A DNA stretch of 13,176 bases from Baffinella frigidus. Lineage: Eukaryota; Cryptophyceae; Cryptomonadales; Baffinellaceae. The position numbers were made by a program, and so were the translations under genes. The stretch is from assembly GCA_026770585.1 (NCBI GenBank), contig MU646818.1, positions 219,554 through 232,729 of the forward strand, written 5' to 3'. Below are positions 1-7,105 of this stretch, in pieces. The notes beneath the pieces were generated by a model that made no database searches, was not told the origin of the DNA, and was given only the letters and a program-made list of their open reading frames with translations. The stretch's first letter is position 1; each line of letters begins with the position of its first letter.

Positions 1-192
1 GGCGTCTTCTAGCTTGCTTGTATTCCTCTTGCTTCTCGAGCGCGGCCCACCGAGACAAAAGTCGAGAGTGGAACGTCTCAAAGCAAAAGTGGAACCTCTG
101 TTAACTTAAGAAGTAACAGAGGAGAACGGGGCCCCAGGACAGCTCGGGGCGTCGCCACCTGAGGTGGCCCACCAATCCAGCGTTCATATACG

Positions 193-297
193 TATCCCGT
201 GAGTGGCGAGGGGGTCAAAACTGACCCCCGATAGGTCCTAGGCAGGTCCTATGGCCCTACGGTAGGGCGTATGAGCCTACTCGCCACTTAAGGGATA
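193..297. mobile_element. 105-bp TIR element, family 2 (left arm)
   Basis: The ends TATCCCGTGAGTGGCGAG and CTCGCCACTTAAGGGATA form imperfect terminal inverted repeats. The core CCCTACGGTAGGG is itself palindromic. No coding capacity. It is MITE-like and is shared with 9844-9948 and 6160-6270. Confidence 0.75.
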
Positions 298-299
298 GA

Positions 300-614
300 T
301 CAGTCCCCGTACCACTGGGCCATGCATGGCGAACAATTCCCCGCCCCGGCCACCGGCTTGAAATGCCCCAGCGCACACGCGGCACACTCCACCCCGTCCG
401 AGTCCGCCGTGTACCCTGGGCTACAGAAACAGTCCCCAACAACCAGGGAGCCATGGTATGAGGTTGTCCCCAGCGGACATGAATCACAAGCGGCTTCCCC
501 GTCCCCGAATTGCCCTACGGAACATCCACATTCTGCTAGCTCGTGACTACCCAATTGGGAAGTTGTTCCTGGTGGACATTGTTGTTGAGGTAGTCGACGT
601 CGTGCGCGAGGAAG
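300..614 (-). pseudogene. Cysteine-rich repeat protein fragment (left arm)
   Basis: Mirror of 9527-9841 and identical in the part compared. It reads as part of a cysteine-rich extracellular-type protein with CPPGTTS and CPLGTTS repeat starts, but there is no ATG and no second half. It is interrupted downstream by a 105-bp TIR element (193-297). It is best treated as an exon fragment or gene relic carried in the duplicated cassette. Confidence 0.5.
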
Positions 615-633
615 TCAGCCGTGCCGTCCTAGG

Positions 634-836
634 TTCAGGGTTTAGGGTTTAGGGTTTAGGGTTTAGGGGTTAGTTTGGGGGTGAGGGTTTAGGGGTTAGG
701 GTTTATTGGGGTTTGGGGTTTGGGGTTTGGGGTTTGGGGTTTGGAGTTTAGGGTTTAGGGTTTAGGGTTTAGATTTTAGGTTTTAGGGTCTAGGGTTCAG
801 GGTGTAGGGTGTAGGGTGTTGGGTTTATGTTCCAGG
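634..836 (+). repeat. Interstitial telomere-like block, TTTAGGG sense (left arm)
   Basis: Heptamers TTTAGGG, TTTGGGG and GTAGGGT in register, degenerate but strongly periodic, all G-rich on the plus strand. The mirror block on the right arm is at 9305-9507. Confidence 0.9.
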
Positions 837-846
837 GTTTCACATT

Positions 847-959
847 CTCGTCGTCGGTGTCATCGAGCCTAAACCCTCAACCCTACACCTGCACACTGCA
901 CCCTCAAACCTGAACCCTGCACCCTCAACCCGAAACCTCGTCGTCGGTGTCATCGAGCC
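847..959 (-). repeat. Telomere-like insert flanked by 23-bp direct repeats (left arm)
   Basis: Mirror of the right-arm structure. The direct repeats are at 847-869 and 937-959, with telomere-like filler at 870-936. It overlaps the 3' end of the 172-aa ORF at 925-1443. Confidence 0.85.
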
Positions 960-1443
960 ACGCCATGAGCTCTTGGTGAGACGTGTCGCGGGGGAACTTC
1001 CACTGGGGGACGGCCACTTGGGGACTTGTGAGAGGAGAGAGGAAGTCGAGCAGCTGCGGCGGCTTGCTGGAAATGAAGGAGGCCGGCTGCGGCGACTTGC
1101 GCGGTGAGGCGTCCGCGCCCGCTGCTTGCTGGATGTCCACCTGTCCCGACAACGCGCCCCGGACGATGTACGGTGTCGTGCGAAAGACGCGGCCCTTGGA
1201 GTCGTTGAGGGGCTGGCGATAGTCTCCGCGAGAGCTGTCGATGGCGTTCGCAGGATGGTTTGGGCCCGGAAGCGACGCCGCCTTGAGCTCCCCGCCAGAG
1301 CCGGCCCTGTCTTTGAAGTGCCGCACGATCTCTGCGAGCGAGTCCAGCAAGGCCGGGCCCTCATCTCCGAGGACCGCGGAGTGCGTACGGCGGAGCGACT
1401 CGACCCTCGCCTCGAGCTCTTTCAGGGGCCCGTGCAGGGGCAT
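925..1443 (-). CDS. Hypothetical 172-aa protein (left-arm copy)
   Basis: I do not recognise the family. The ORF opens with a true ATG and reads 172 codons. Residues 6-46 look like two amphipathic helices (PLKELEARVESLRRTH, then PALLDSLAEIVRHFKDRA) joined by a GDEG turn. About residues 50-150 are Pro/Ser/Lys-rich and probably disordered. The C-terminus is acidic (WLDDTDDE at 162-169) and ends three residues later inside telomere-like DNA. There is no signal peptide or membrane segment. Compared with the right-arm copy it has Asp at 69 (Glu there) and Ser at 82 (Pro there). Upstream are two 21-bp direct repeats (1490-1532) and an 11-bp-stem hairpin (1551-1576). Two overlapping frames are open in this GC-rich stretch. 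I favour this one for its ATG and its natural hydrophobic/charged periodicity. Expression is unproven. Confidence 0.5.
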   Translation of the reverse strand: MPLHGPLKELEARVESLRRTHSAVLGDEGPALLDSLAEIVRHFKDRAGSGGELKAASLPGPNHPANAIDSSRGDYRQPLNDSKGRVFRTTPYIVRGALSGQVDIQQAAGADASPRKSPQPASFISSKPPQLLDFLSPLTSPQVAVPQWKFPRDTSHQELMAWLDDTDDEVSG

Positions 1444-1861
1444 GATGCGTGTTGGCGTCGGTTGCAGTTCCTTGGGAACGCTCCTGGGTGAGTTTTTGGG
1501 GCGTATGGAGCGAGTTTTTGGGGCGTATGGAGTTGCTTTTTAAAAGTCGGAGCTCAGCTCGTCGCCGAGCTGAGCTGACCTCAAGAGTTACATGTACGCA
1601 TCGATTCGCCAAAGGGGCTCATGATTCGCCTGCCCAGGTGGGTAGGTGTAAATGAATTTGAGCAGCCAGGCAACTGTTTCCTTACGACCTCGGGAGGCGT
1701 CGTAGGCCAGGCAAGTGTTTCCTAAACAGCTGCATGTTCTTGCCCCTGTTGATTTTTTTGCTGACTCACGTCCTCTATGGATGATACAGGTGTCAATAAA
1801 AAAATACATGAATGTTTCCCTTGACATAGGTGGACGCACTTGAAACATAGGTGGACGCACT

Positions 1862-2053
1862 CGTGATCGGGCTCGTAACAAATGCTGACACAGAGTCGTT
1901 GTTGAGACCGGGTTGCCGGAACCGCGTGACTGATTTGCTGACAATCACGTGTGTAGTCCAGTCCATCTAAAAGCTTACCCTAGACCTGGTTTGCGACCAC
2001 GGATCGACATGTGCACTTATTGCGGCGCAATCATGAACAACGGCTCCAATTCC
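1862..2053. other. Spacer start, no gene seen
   Basis: Unique sequence just inside the left arm. No convincing ATG-initiated ORF, RNA gene or repeat was seen here. Confidence 0.6.
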
Positions 2054-2119
2054 GGCCACTTTTGGCGTGATCCTGAAATTTTAGAGTTTTAGGTTTTGAC
2101 AAAAACGCCAAAAGTGGCC
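2054..2119. mobile_element. 66-bp element with 15-bp perfect TIRs
   Basis: GGCCACTTTTGGCGT at 2054-2068 is repeated inverted as ACGCCAAAAGTGGCC at 2105-2119, around an AT-rich 36-base centre. It is a MITE relic or a stable hairpin. Confidence 0.6.
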
Positions 2120-2348
2120 ACTGTCGGTCAGTAAGTGTCGGCCGGAAGTTGCACCGACTGCCTTGCGTCAGCAAGAGTCGCAGTGTCGTTGGTCAAAACC
2201 AACGGGTTTCGCCCGTTCAAAAACATCGGTGAAAATCCTCCTCTTTCCCTCCAATTGCCCCCTACATTCAGCGGTTGGGAAGGCCGAGGGATCAAAACGA
2301 AGCCCAGTCTCCTCGTTTCAAGATCCTCTCTGGAGCTGCCACGTGCCG

Positions 2349-2696
2349 ATGGAGCCCGCAAAGAACGCCGCTTGCGACGAGCCGCACACGAGCCCGATGC
2401 AGCTCCTCAAGGCTGTGGAGGCCGCCCTCGAAATAGAGGAAGCTGTCCAGACGAGCGACTCGCAGCGCCGCGTGGCGCTGTTGACGCAGCACGACCACGT
2501 GCTCGTGCAGTGCCGGCGCTCGCACCGCGGGCTGTCCGGCATCCTGAACTTGCAAAGCAGCTCCGAGCGGCCGGAGGGCGCTGGGGAACGCGGAAACTTC
2601 GACGAGAGCGCACCCGTCTTGCTGTCAAATAAGCACTCGCGCGATGCCTTTCCAGGGTTTCCTGGTGTCGGCTCGAAGGACTGCCTCCTCGGCTAG
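2349..2696 (+). CDS. Hypothetical 115-aa protein
   Basis: No family recognised. The frame is open further upstream, but 2349 is its first ATG. Residues 15-65 form a leucine/alanine/glutamate-rich region (MQLLKAVEAALEIEEAVQTS, then ALLTQHDHVLVQCRRSHRG) predicted to be two helices. The rest is Ser/Gly/Pro-rich and ends KDCLLG. The layout (an N-terminal helical pair followed by a disordered tail) resembles the 172-aa ORF in the palindrome arms and the central helix of the 237-aa ORF at 7106-7819, but I could not establish homology. A second frame over the same stretch is also open, as is usual at this GC content, so the coding call is tentative. The stop comes about 95 bases before a GA/GT microsatellite. 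Confidence 0.4.
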   Translation: MEPAKNAACDEPHTSPMQLLKAVEAALEIEEAVQTSDSQRRVALLTQHDHVLVQCRRSHRGLSGILNLQSSSERPEGAGERGNFDESAPVLLSNKHSRDAFPGFPGVGSKDCLLG

Positions 2697-2790
2697 TCGG
2701 GCAATGTAGAGAAGGTTCTTTGGAGGTGTAAACGTAGATCATAGGTTTGCACCAGCCATCGCAGTGCGTGTGCTCGAAAAATGCGCCGAA

Positions 2791-2817
2791 CGAGAGAGAG
2801 AGAGAGAGAGAGCGAAA

Positions 2818-2871
<54 letters not shown>
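2791..2871 (+). repeat. Compound (GA)n-(TG)n-(AG)n microsatellite
   Basis: An AG run at about 2792-2812, TG repeats at about 2819-2838 and AG repeats at 2839-2870. The long ORFs here are products of the repeat rather than genes. Confidence 0.95.
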
Positions 2872-2872
<1 letters not shown>

Positions 2873-3009
2873 GAGCAAGAGGGGGTGGCTCACACTTGAG
2901 ACAGATAATAAACGAAGTCACGTGGAACCTCACACTTGCTTGGGTCGCAGCGTCTGCCCTCGCGCGCACCCCGCGTGCCTCGCGTTCCCGCAATGCTTGG
3001 GTCCGGCAT

Positions 3010-3071
3010 GACCTGAGGAACGGCCTAACTGGTCAAACTAACCACTGGCAGTCGCAATGCTTGGGTCGGCA
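3010..3071 (+). repeat. Interspersed repeat family 5, copy 1
   Basis: Contains CTGAGGAACGGCCTAACTGG then CACTGGCAGTCGCAATGC. The same pair of motifs recurs at 3598-3648. Parts recur at 3206-3232 and 6786-6812. CGCAATGCTTGGGTC is also doubled at 2990 and 3055. Confidence 0.7.
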
Positions 3072-3205
3072 GCTCGTCAACAACCACCAGCCAAACGAAG
3101 TTAACCAGATCGGGATACATATGTCACCTGTAGTAAATTTCACCAGGACTAAACCACCGCGCATCGGCATGCTTCCCGCTGCCTGCCACGCTATGCAGGA
3201 GGGTG

Positions 3206-3232
3206 ACTCCACTGGCAGTCGCAAGGCTGCAC
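3206..3232 (+). repeat. Interspersed repeat family 5, short copy
   Basis: TCCACTGGCAGTCGCAAGGC followed by TGCACGCC. It matches the second half of the copies at 3010 and 3598. Confidence 0.6.
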
Positions 3233-3319
3233 GCCAGAGTTGACGTGGGGGTATCTCCAACGTCATTTCACAGGGCGCGTTGCTCTGAGGAACCATGCAG
3301 TGACTCGGCGCCGAGTGCG

Positions 3320-3376
3320 CATCCTTTAGGTCCTTGAACTTGTTCGAGCTCCCACCATAGGCGGACACCCCAACTT
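3320..3376 (-). repeat. Family 4 repeat, partial copy D
   Basis: On the minus strand it reads GTGTCCGCCTATGGTGGGAG followed by CTCGAACAAGTTCAAGGACC. It matches the 3' part of the full copies near 5321, 5777 and 6568. Translated from the GTG it gives V-SAYGGSSNKFKDLKD. Confidence 0.75.
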
Positions 3377-3460
3377 ATCCTGTTGTCCTGAAGAATAGCC
3401 CAGCGCTTTTTTAAGCATCAAACTCTCCAGTTCAGAAGGACATTGCCCTGCTTCCCGCTT

Positions 3461-3581
3461 TACAGGGGTACCTCGCTCATAAGAAACCACCCCCCCCCTA
3501 GGACCACCATAGGGTCATAGGCATGGTCCTACTGTAGGGTCCTAGGGGGGGGCGGTTTCTTATGAGCGAGGTACCCCTGTA
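3461..3581. mobile_element. Family 1 palindromic TIR element, full copy
   Basis: TACAGGGGTACCTCGCTCAT opens the element and its exact complement closes it at 3562-3581. The TIRs extend to GAAACC/GGTTTC, with C/G runs inside and a CCTACTGTAGGG centre. It is about 120 bp, non-coding and MITE-like. Any target duplication is masked because the palindrome includes the flank. Confidence 0.85.
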
Positions 3582-3597
3582 GGTCCTTGAGGTAACC

Positions 3598-3650
3598 CGA
3601 GGAACGGCCTAACTGGTCAAAGCACTGGCAGTCGCAAGGCTGCATTGAGG
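3598..3650 (+). repeat. Interspersed repeat family 5, copy 2
   Basis: GAGGAACGGCCTAACTGGTC, then CACTGGCAGTCGCAAGGCTG. It matches 3010-3071 with a short internal deletion. Confidence 0.7.
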
Positions 3651-3710
3651 CTCTTTCAACTCCCACCATGTTGCCTGGTGTGCGCCTCCAGTGCAGGATG
3701 CGATCCTACA

Positions 3711-3826
3711 TGGGGTACCTCGCTCATTCCAAACCGCCGCCCCCTAGGACCCTACAGTAGGCCTATGGCCAGGACCCTAGGGTGGTCCTAGGGGGTGGGT
3801 GTTTTCTTATGAGCGAGGTACCCCTG
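3711..3826. mobile_element. Family 1 TIR element, copy 2
   Basis: GGGGTACCTCGCTCATTCC opens and TTCTTATGAGCGAGGTACCC closes. The centre is CCCTACAGTAGGCCTATGGC. The left TIR has point changes relative to the 3461 copy. Confidence 0.85.
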
Positions 3827-3844
3827 TGAGGGAAGCGGAGCCTT

Positions 3845-3913
3845 CCCCTAGGCATGGTTCAACCGTAGGGTCTTAGGGGGGGGGGGGTTACTTATGAGCG
3901 AGGTACCCCTGTA
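3845..3913. mobile_element. Family 1 TIR element, right-half remnant
   Basis: Only the right side is present: CCGTAGGGTCTTAGG, a long G-run (about 3876-3888), then TTACTTATGAGCGAGGTACC. The left TIR is missing. It lies 19 bases from the previous copy. Confidence 0.7.
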
Positions 3914-3979
3914 TGGTGGGGGTTAAAAGAACCTAAAAGACCACACTTCGAACTCCGTCGAGGGGTCTTGCTCGACCAA

Positions 3980-4056
3980 CTAAACCCTCAACCCTCAACC
4001 CTCAACCTCAAACCATAAGCCCTAAACCCTAAACCCTAAACCCTGAAACCTCAGCC
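3980..4056 (+). repeat. Telomere-like block, CCCTAAA sense, part 1
   Basis: CCCTCAA units grade into CCCTAAA. It is interrupted by about 57 bases of non-telomeric sequence (4057-4113) before the next block. Confidence 0.85.
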
Positions 4057-4112
4057 TTGAGAGACCTCTTTCTGTGCGAGCACTCCTCTCTGCGAGCGCA
4101 AAAAGGAACCCT

Positions 4113-4300
4113 TTAGAAACCCTGAACCTTCAACCCTGAGCCCTACGCCCTAAGCCCTATCCCTTAAACCTTAAACCCTAAACCCTAAACCCTAAACCCT
4201 AAACCCTAAACCCTAAACCCTAAACCCTAAACCCTAAACCCTAAACCCTAAATCCTCACCCCTAAACCCTAAACCCTAAACCCTAAACCCTAAACCCTAG
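4113..4300 (+). repeat. Telomere-like block, CCCTAAA sense, part 2
   Basis: It holds the longest run of perfect CCCTAAA units in the window (about 4175-4251, with a second run to 4298). The flanking units are degenerate. Confidence 0.95.
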
Positions 4301-4340
4301 GTGGGCGTGGCCTTCGATGTGAGTGTAATACAAAGCACCA

Positions 4341-4412
4341 AAGCACCAAAGGGTCAACGAAACCCTCGTAGCCCACCAGGCGGTTACTCTACCCTCACAG
4401 CGGACTTTGAAG
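4341..4412. mobile_element. Family 3 end fragments
   Basis: ACCCTCGTAGCCCACCAGG near 4360 and CTCACAGCGGACTTTGAAGG near 4394 resemble the two ends of the 162-bp element, but in outward order. They are probably remnants of broken copies. Confidence 0.45.
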
Positions 4413-4511
4413 GGAAACCGCCCCCCCCACTAGGTCCCTACAGTAGGCCTATGCATGGGCCCTATGGTGGTCTTAGGGGGGGGGCGGTTTCTTATGAGCG
4501 GGGTATCCCTG
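4413..4511. mobile_element. Family 1 element inside a family 3 fragment
   Basis: It begins at GAAACCGCCCCCCCC (outer left TIR lost) and ends CGGTTTCTTATGAGCGGGGT. The centre is CCCTACAGTAGGCCTATGCA. It starts directly after CACAGCGGACTTTGAAGGGA, the end sequence of family 3, which suggests a nested insertion. Confidence 0.7.
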
Positions 4512-4526
4512 CAGAGTCCGCCGTTG

Positions 4527-4688
4527 CCACACAGCGGACTTCGAAGGGATTTCGAACAACCCTTAGGCGATAAGACCTACGACCCTACGGTAGGCAATCC
4601 GTAGGGACATAGGGGGGGTTCCTACGGATAAGGTAACGGGAAATGGCTTAGAACTGAGCAGAAAATCCCTTCGTAGCCCGCTCTGTGG
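4527..4688. mobile_element. 162-bp TIR element, family 3, copy 1
   Basis: CCACACAGCGGACTTCGAAG opens and CTTCGTAGCCCGCTCTGTGG closes. Inside are GCGATAAGACCTACGACCC, GGTAGGCAATCCGTAGGGAC and TACGGATAAGGT. It has the same length and internal order as the copy at 10977. Confidence 0.85.
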
Positions 4689-4722
4689 CTGTTTGCCCCT
4701 GTGCTCAAACCAGAGGCTACGC

Positions 4723-4834
4723 GGGTACCTCGCTCATAAGAAAGCGCCTCCCGCTAGGACACTACAGTAGGCCTATGCCCTGGGCCCTGTAGTGGTCCTA
4801 GGGAGGAGCGCGCTTTCTTGTGAGCGAGGTACTC
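4723..4834. mobile_element. Family 1 TIR element, copy 5
   Basis: GGGTACCTCGCTCATAAGAA opens and TTCTTGTGAGCGAGGTACTC closes, with inner arms GCGCCTCC and GGAGGAGCGCGC. The centre is ACTACAGTAGGCCTATGCCC. Confidence 0.85.
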
Positions 4835-4841
4835 ATACACC

Positions 4842-4920
4842 AGGACACGCACCGCCTGAGGGTCATACGGCTGGGCTAGTCTTCGGAGCATAAGACCACC
4901 CTAGGGGCGGTGCGTGTCCT
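4842..4920. mobile_element. 79-bp element with 15-bp perfect TIRs
   Basis: AGGACACGCACCGCC at 4842-4856 and GGCGGTGCGTGTCCT at 4906-4920, with a 49-base centre. It sits 7 bases from a family 1 element. Its TIR is unlike those of families 1 to 3. Confidence 0.65.
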
Positions 4921-5084
4921 TGATTTCGAGTGACCCCTGTGCATTCAACAGCGTCCCCTAACCGCTTTCGAGCGGGACGGGAACAATTGGAAGGGGTTTA
5001 CAGATTTGAACCTGAACTCAGGTCCAGATTCTGGACCTGGACTTTTCAAATGTTCCGAGCTCGCTCGAGAGCGCCCCACCTACT

Positions 5085-5265
5085 CGAGAATGCTAGAGGA
5101 TCCTATCTACATGTGGGGTTGTAAATACTTGAACCAGGATAAGGTGTTCCAACCTCGTGACTGGCCGATATATGGCTAGTTACGTGACCAATCAACGAAA
5201 GTTACAACACAAATGCCCACGTTTAAACGCACATCGGGTTTAAATAGGCCCCTCTAGCATTCTCG
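5085..5265. mobile_element. 181-bp element with 15-bp TIRs
   Basis: CGAGAATGCTAGAGG at 5085-5099 and CCTCTAGCATTCTCG at 5251-5265 are perfect inverted repeats. The left end (CTCGAG ... GTGGGGTTGTAAAT) resembles 5936-5979, so the sequence is repeated at least partly elsewhere in the spacer. Confidence 0.55.
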
Positions 5266-5320
5266 TGTGGAACCCCAAGCGGAGTCAATGCTGGAAGTCA
5301 TGACTGTATTGGGATCCGAC

Positions 5321-5430
5321 CTTTAGTTCCTTCAGGTTCTTCGAGCTCCCAACATAGGCGGACACTGGAACTTATCTGCAGAAAAGCCATGCTTCCTTTC
5401 GCATCACATCAGCCCCCGGTGCAAAGGATC
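5321..5430 (-). repeat. Family 4 repeat, copy A
   Basis: Minus-strand copy containing GATGTGATGCGAAAGGAAGC near the start and GTGTCCGCCTATGTTGGGAG near the end. It is inverted relative to copy B at 5777, forming a smaller inverted pair inside the spacer. A one-base shift relative to copies B and C breaks any common frame upstream of GTGTCC. Confidence 0.85.
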
Positions 5431-5627
5431 GAAAACGCTTAACAGAGAGACCAAGCGTGTACACGGGTCACAAGCCCGTAGATTGGTCTTATGCTCCTAG
5501 GGTTTATGCGATCCGAAAACACAAATGCTTTCTTTGCAGTCCTTTGTACGGAAGGGCGTGTCGTTGGGCTATGTTGGGCGAAATCAAAACCCAAAGGACC
5601 TAAAAAGGACCTTAAAGTGTAGCTAGG

Positions 5628-5706
5628 ACTTACGGCTTACGGCTCAGGGTTCATGGTTCAGGGTTCAGGGTTTAGGGCGTAGGGTTCAGGGTTTAGGGTT
5701 TAGGGT
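5628..5706 (+). repeat. Telomere-like block, TTTAGGG sense, in spacer
   Basis: Units such as TTCAGGG, TTTAGGG and CGTAGGG. Its orientation is opposite to the 4113-4300 block. Confidence 0.8.
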
Positions 5707-5776
5707 TGCGCAGCAGCCGCAGCAAGCCCGAAGACGAGGATACGAAGACGAGGATACCTTTTAGTCAGTTTCCGCT

Positions 5777-5891
5777 GCGATCCTCTGCACCAGGGGGCTT
5801 GATGTGATCCGAAAGGAAGCATGGTCTTTCTGCAGAACCAGTTCCAGTGTCCGCCTATGTTGGCAGCCCGAAGAACCTAAAGGACCTAAAG
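5777..5891 (+). repeat. Family 4 repeat, copy B
   Basis: Contains GATGTGATCCGAAAGGAAGC, a CTGCAGAACCAGTTCC stretch and GTGTCCGCCTATGTTGGCAG, ending GAACCTAAAGGACCTAAAG. The in-frame translation after GTG is SAYVGSPKNLKDLK. Confidence 0.85.
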
Positions 5892-6159
5892 ATTTACTTA
5901 CACTCTCTCTTACGCAAGCGCTCGGCCGCGCCCACTCGAGGCTGGAAGAGGGAGTATTTTAAGTGTGGGGTTGTTAAATTTAGTACCAGTCACGGGCATG
6001 CTTGGTCGACCAAATTCCCCTATTTGTGTGAAAATTACTACACAATTTGTTTCCCCCTTCACTTGTAAAAGAATGACAGATTTAAAATAGTCACATTTCT
6101 AGTCTCGGCCGCGGCAGCTCTCGCAGCGTGCCAGCGGGTTTGGGGTGTGGGGCTTGCCC
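5892..6159. other. No gene seen; partial repeat and small hairpin
   Basis: CTCGAG and GTGTGGGGTTGTTAAAT near 5936-5979 echo the element at 5085. TTGTGT (6025) and ACACAA (6041) form a small hairpin. Otherwise the stretch is AT-rich and unassigned. Confidence 0.5.
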
Positions 6160-6270
6160 TATCCCGTAAGCGGCCAGTGGGTCAAAATCGACCCCAAAGA
6201 GGTCCTAGGCAGGTACTGGTGCCCTACGGTAGGGCGTATTAGCCTACTTGCCACTTGAAGGTATATCCCT
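6160..6270. mobile_element. TIR element, family 2, diverged spacer copy
   Basis: It starts TATCCCGTAAGCGGCCAG and ends TTGCCACTTGAAGGTATA. Inside are GGTCCTAGGCAGGT and CCCTACGGTAGGGCGTAT, matching the arm copies. It is diverged by point changes, so it is an older copy or from another subfamily. Confidence 0.7.
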
Positions 6271-6340
6271 TAAGTGGCCAGTAGGCTGATATATCCTTAA
6301 GTGGCCAGTATGGCTGATACGCCCTACCGTAGGGCCCTAA
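6264..6340. mobile_element. Partial, tandem-ended family 2 copy
   Basis: Two tandem 28-bp end units (6264-6291 and 6292-6319, each starting TATCC(C)TTAAGTGGCCAGTA and ending GGCTGATA) are followed by CGCCCTACCGTAGGGCC, the family core in the opposite orientation. It directly abuts the previous copy, giving a head-to-head rearranged pair. Confidence 0.65.
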
Positions 6341-6567
6341 TGCCCAAAGACGTGATTATATGAAGCCCCCAAAATTACACCGCGCACACCAGAGTCCTGG
6401 CTCTGGTATCGAGAAACCCAGCACAAAGTGAAGACTGTTGGCCTGGGTTCAGAAAGAGCTGGCCAGCTAAATTTATGCATCAAGGGATACCCCGATGGGC
6501 ACATTTCAGAAAGACGCAAGACGCACCGTCCCGCGTTGGAGAGGCAGTGAGACAGCCATGGGCGCAT

Positions 6568-6681
6568 TGCGATGCACCGGGGGGCCTGATGTGATCCGAA
6601 AGGAAGCATGGCCTTTCTGCAGGATACGTTCCGGTGTCCGCCTATGTTGGGAGCTCGAAGAACCTCAAGGACCTAAAGGAT
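6568..6681 (+). repeat. Family 4 repeat, copy C
   Basis: Same layout as copy B: GATGTGATCCGAAAGGAAGC, then GTGTCCGCCTATGTTGGGAG, then GAACCTCAAGGACCTAAAGG. The frame reads SAYVGSSKNLKDLKDV and runs on open for some 30 further codons. Confidence 0.85.
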
Positions 6682-6785
6682 GTACTGAATGAACCCCTCC
6701 TGTCCGCCTCCCAGACCTTTGGTTCCTTTTTTGTATTACACTCACATCGCAGACCACGCCCACCTCACTCTTGAGGGGATGACCT

Positions 6786-6812
6786 GGGCAGTCGCAAGGC
6801 TACACGCAGCGT
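6786..6812 (+). repeat. Interspersed repeat family 5, short copy next to family 1
   Basis: GGGCAGTCGCAAGGCTACAC, 17 bases before the family 1 element at 6829. Confidence 0.5.
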
Positions 6813-6828
6813 GCCAGCTGCTTCATAT

Positions 6829-6946
6829 ACAGGGGTACCTCGCTCATAAGAAACTGCCTCCCAGCAGGACCCTACAGTAGGACCATGCCTAGGGCCCTAT
6901 GGTGGTCCTATGAGGGGGGGGGGTTCTTATGAGCGAGGTACCCCTC
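6829..6946. mobile_element. Family 1 TIR element, copy 6
   Basis: ACAGGGGTACCTCGCTCATA opens and TTCTTATGAGCGAGGTACCC closes, with the centre CCCTACAGTAGGACCATGCC. It ends just before the GTCCCGGCGC doublet and the 33-bp tandem repeat. Confidence 0.85.
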
Positions 6947-6950
6947 TACC

Positions 6951-7093
6951 GTCCCGGCGCGTCCCGGCGCTCCGCACCGCGCCCAAGGTTTCACCTATTG
7001 CTGACAGTCACGCCACCACCACCCCAACTATTGCTGACAGTCACGCCGCCATCACCCCACCTATTGCTGACAGTCACTCCCTACTTGGGGAGG
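6951..7093 (+). repeat. 33-bp minisatellite, three units
   Basis: CTATTGCTGACAGTCACGCC recurs at 6995, 7028 and 7061 (last unit partial). It is preceded by a doubled GTCCCGGCGC at 6951-6970. Because 33 is a multiple of three, one frame repeats LLLTVTPPPPQ, but no ATG gene supports this. The array ends about 13 bases before the stop codon of the minus-strand ORF at 7106-7819. Confidence 0.85.
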
Positions 7094-7105
7094 CGCTGGA
7101 ACTGG

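Larger units (their letters stand above)
1..1861 (+). repeat. Left arm of a giant inverted repeat
   Basis: Bases 1-1861 are the reverse complement of 8258-10140. From 1 to 1687 the pairing is colinear (x pairs with 10141-x). Paired reading frames are identical except for two residues in one ORF. The homology ends just inside a doubled GTGCGTCCACCTATGT motif at about 1820-1861. This arm has 8 extra bases at 1688-1695 (CCTCGGGA) and about 9 extra near 1777-1785, but lacks a 32-bp hairpin present in the right arm. Since homology is intact at base 1, the arm probably continues beyond the window. Confidence 0.97.

Noticed and set aside
840-1364. Arg/Ser-rich 174-aa frame overlapping the 172-aa ORF, and its mirror at 8777-9301
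   Set aside because: It is a shifted frame of GC-rich coding sequence, with arginine-rich low complexity and a telomere-repeat-encoded tail. The 172-aa frame has a better start and composition.
1588-1944. 118-aa minus-strand frame reaching past the left arm boundary
   Set aside because: It starts with TTG and runs across the arm/spacer junction. The right-arm equivalent is broken by the 8-base indel.
2764-3243. 159-aa frame through the GA/GT microsatellite
   Set aside because: The RERERER and VCVCV stretches are translated dinucleotide repeat, and there is no independent coding evidence.
4113-4300. A true chromosome end at the longest CCCTAAA run
   Set aside because: Sequence with other elements continues on both sides, and the array is under 200 bp, so it is interstitial.
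4301-4573. 90-aa frame after the long CCCTAAA run
   Set aside because: It reads across two TIR elements and begins inside the edge of the telomere-like block.
6995-7093. CRISPR-like array
   Set aside because: The 33-bp units are contiguous with only small unit differences and no unique spacers, and the context is eukaryotic.
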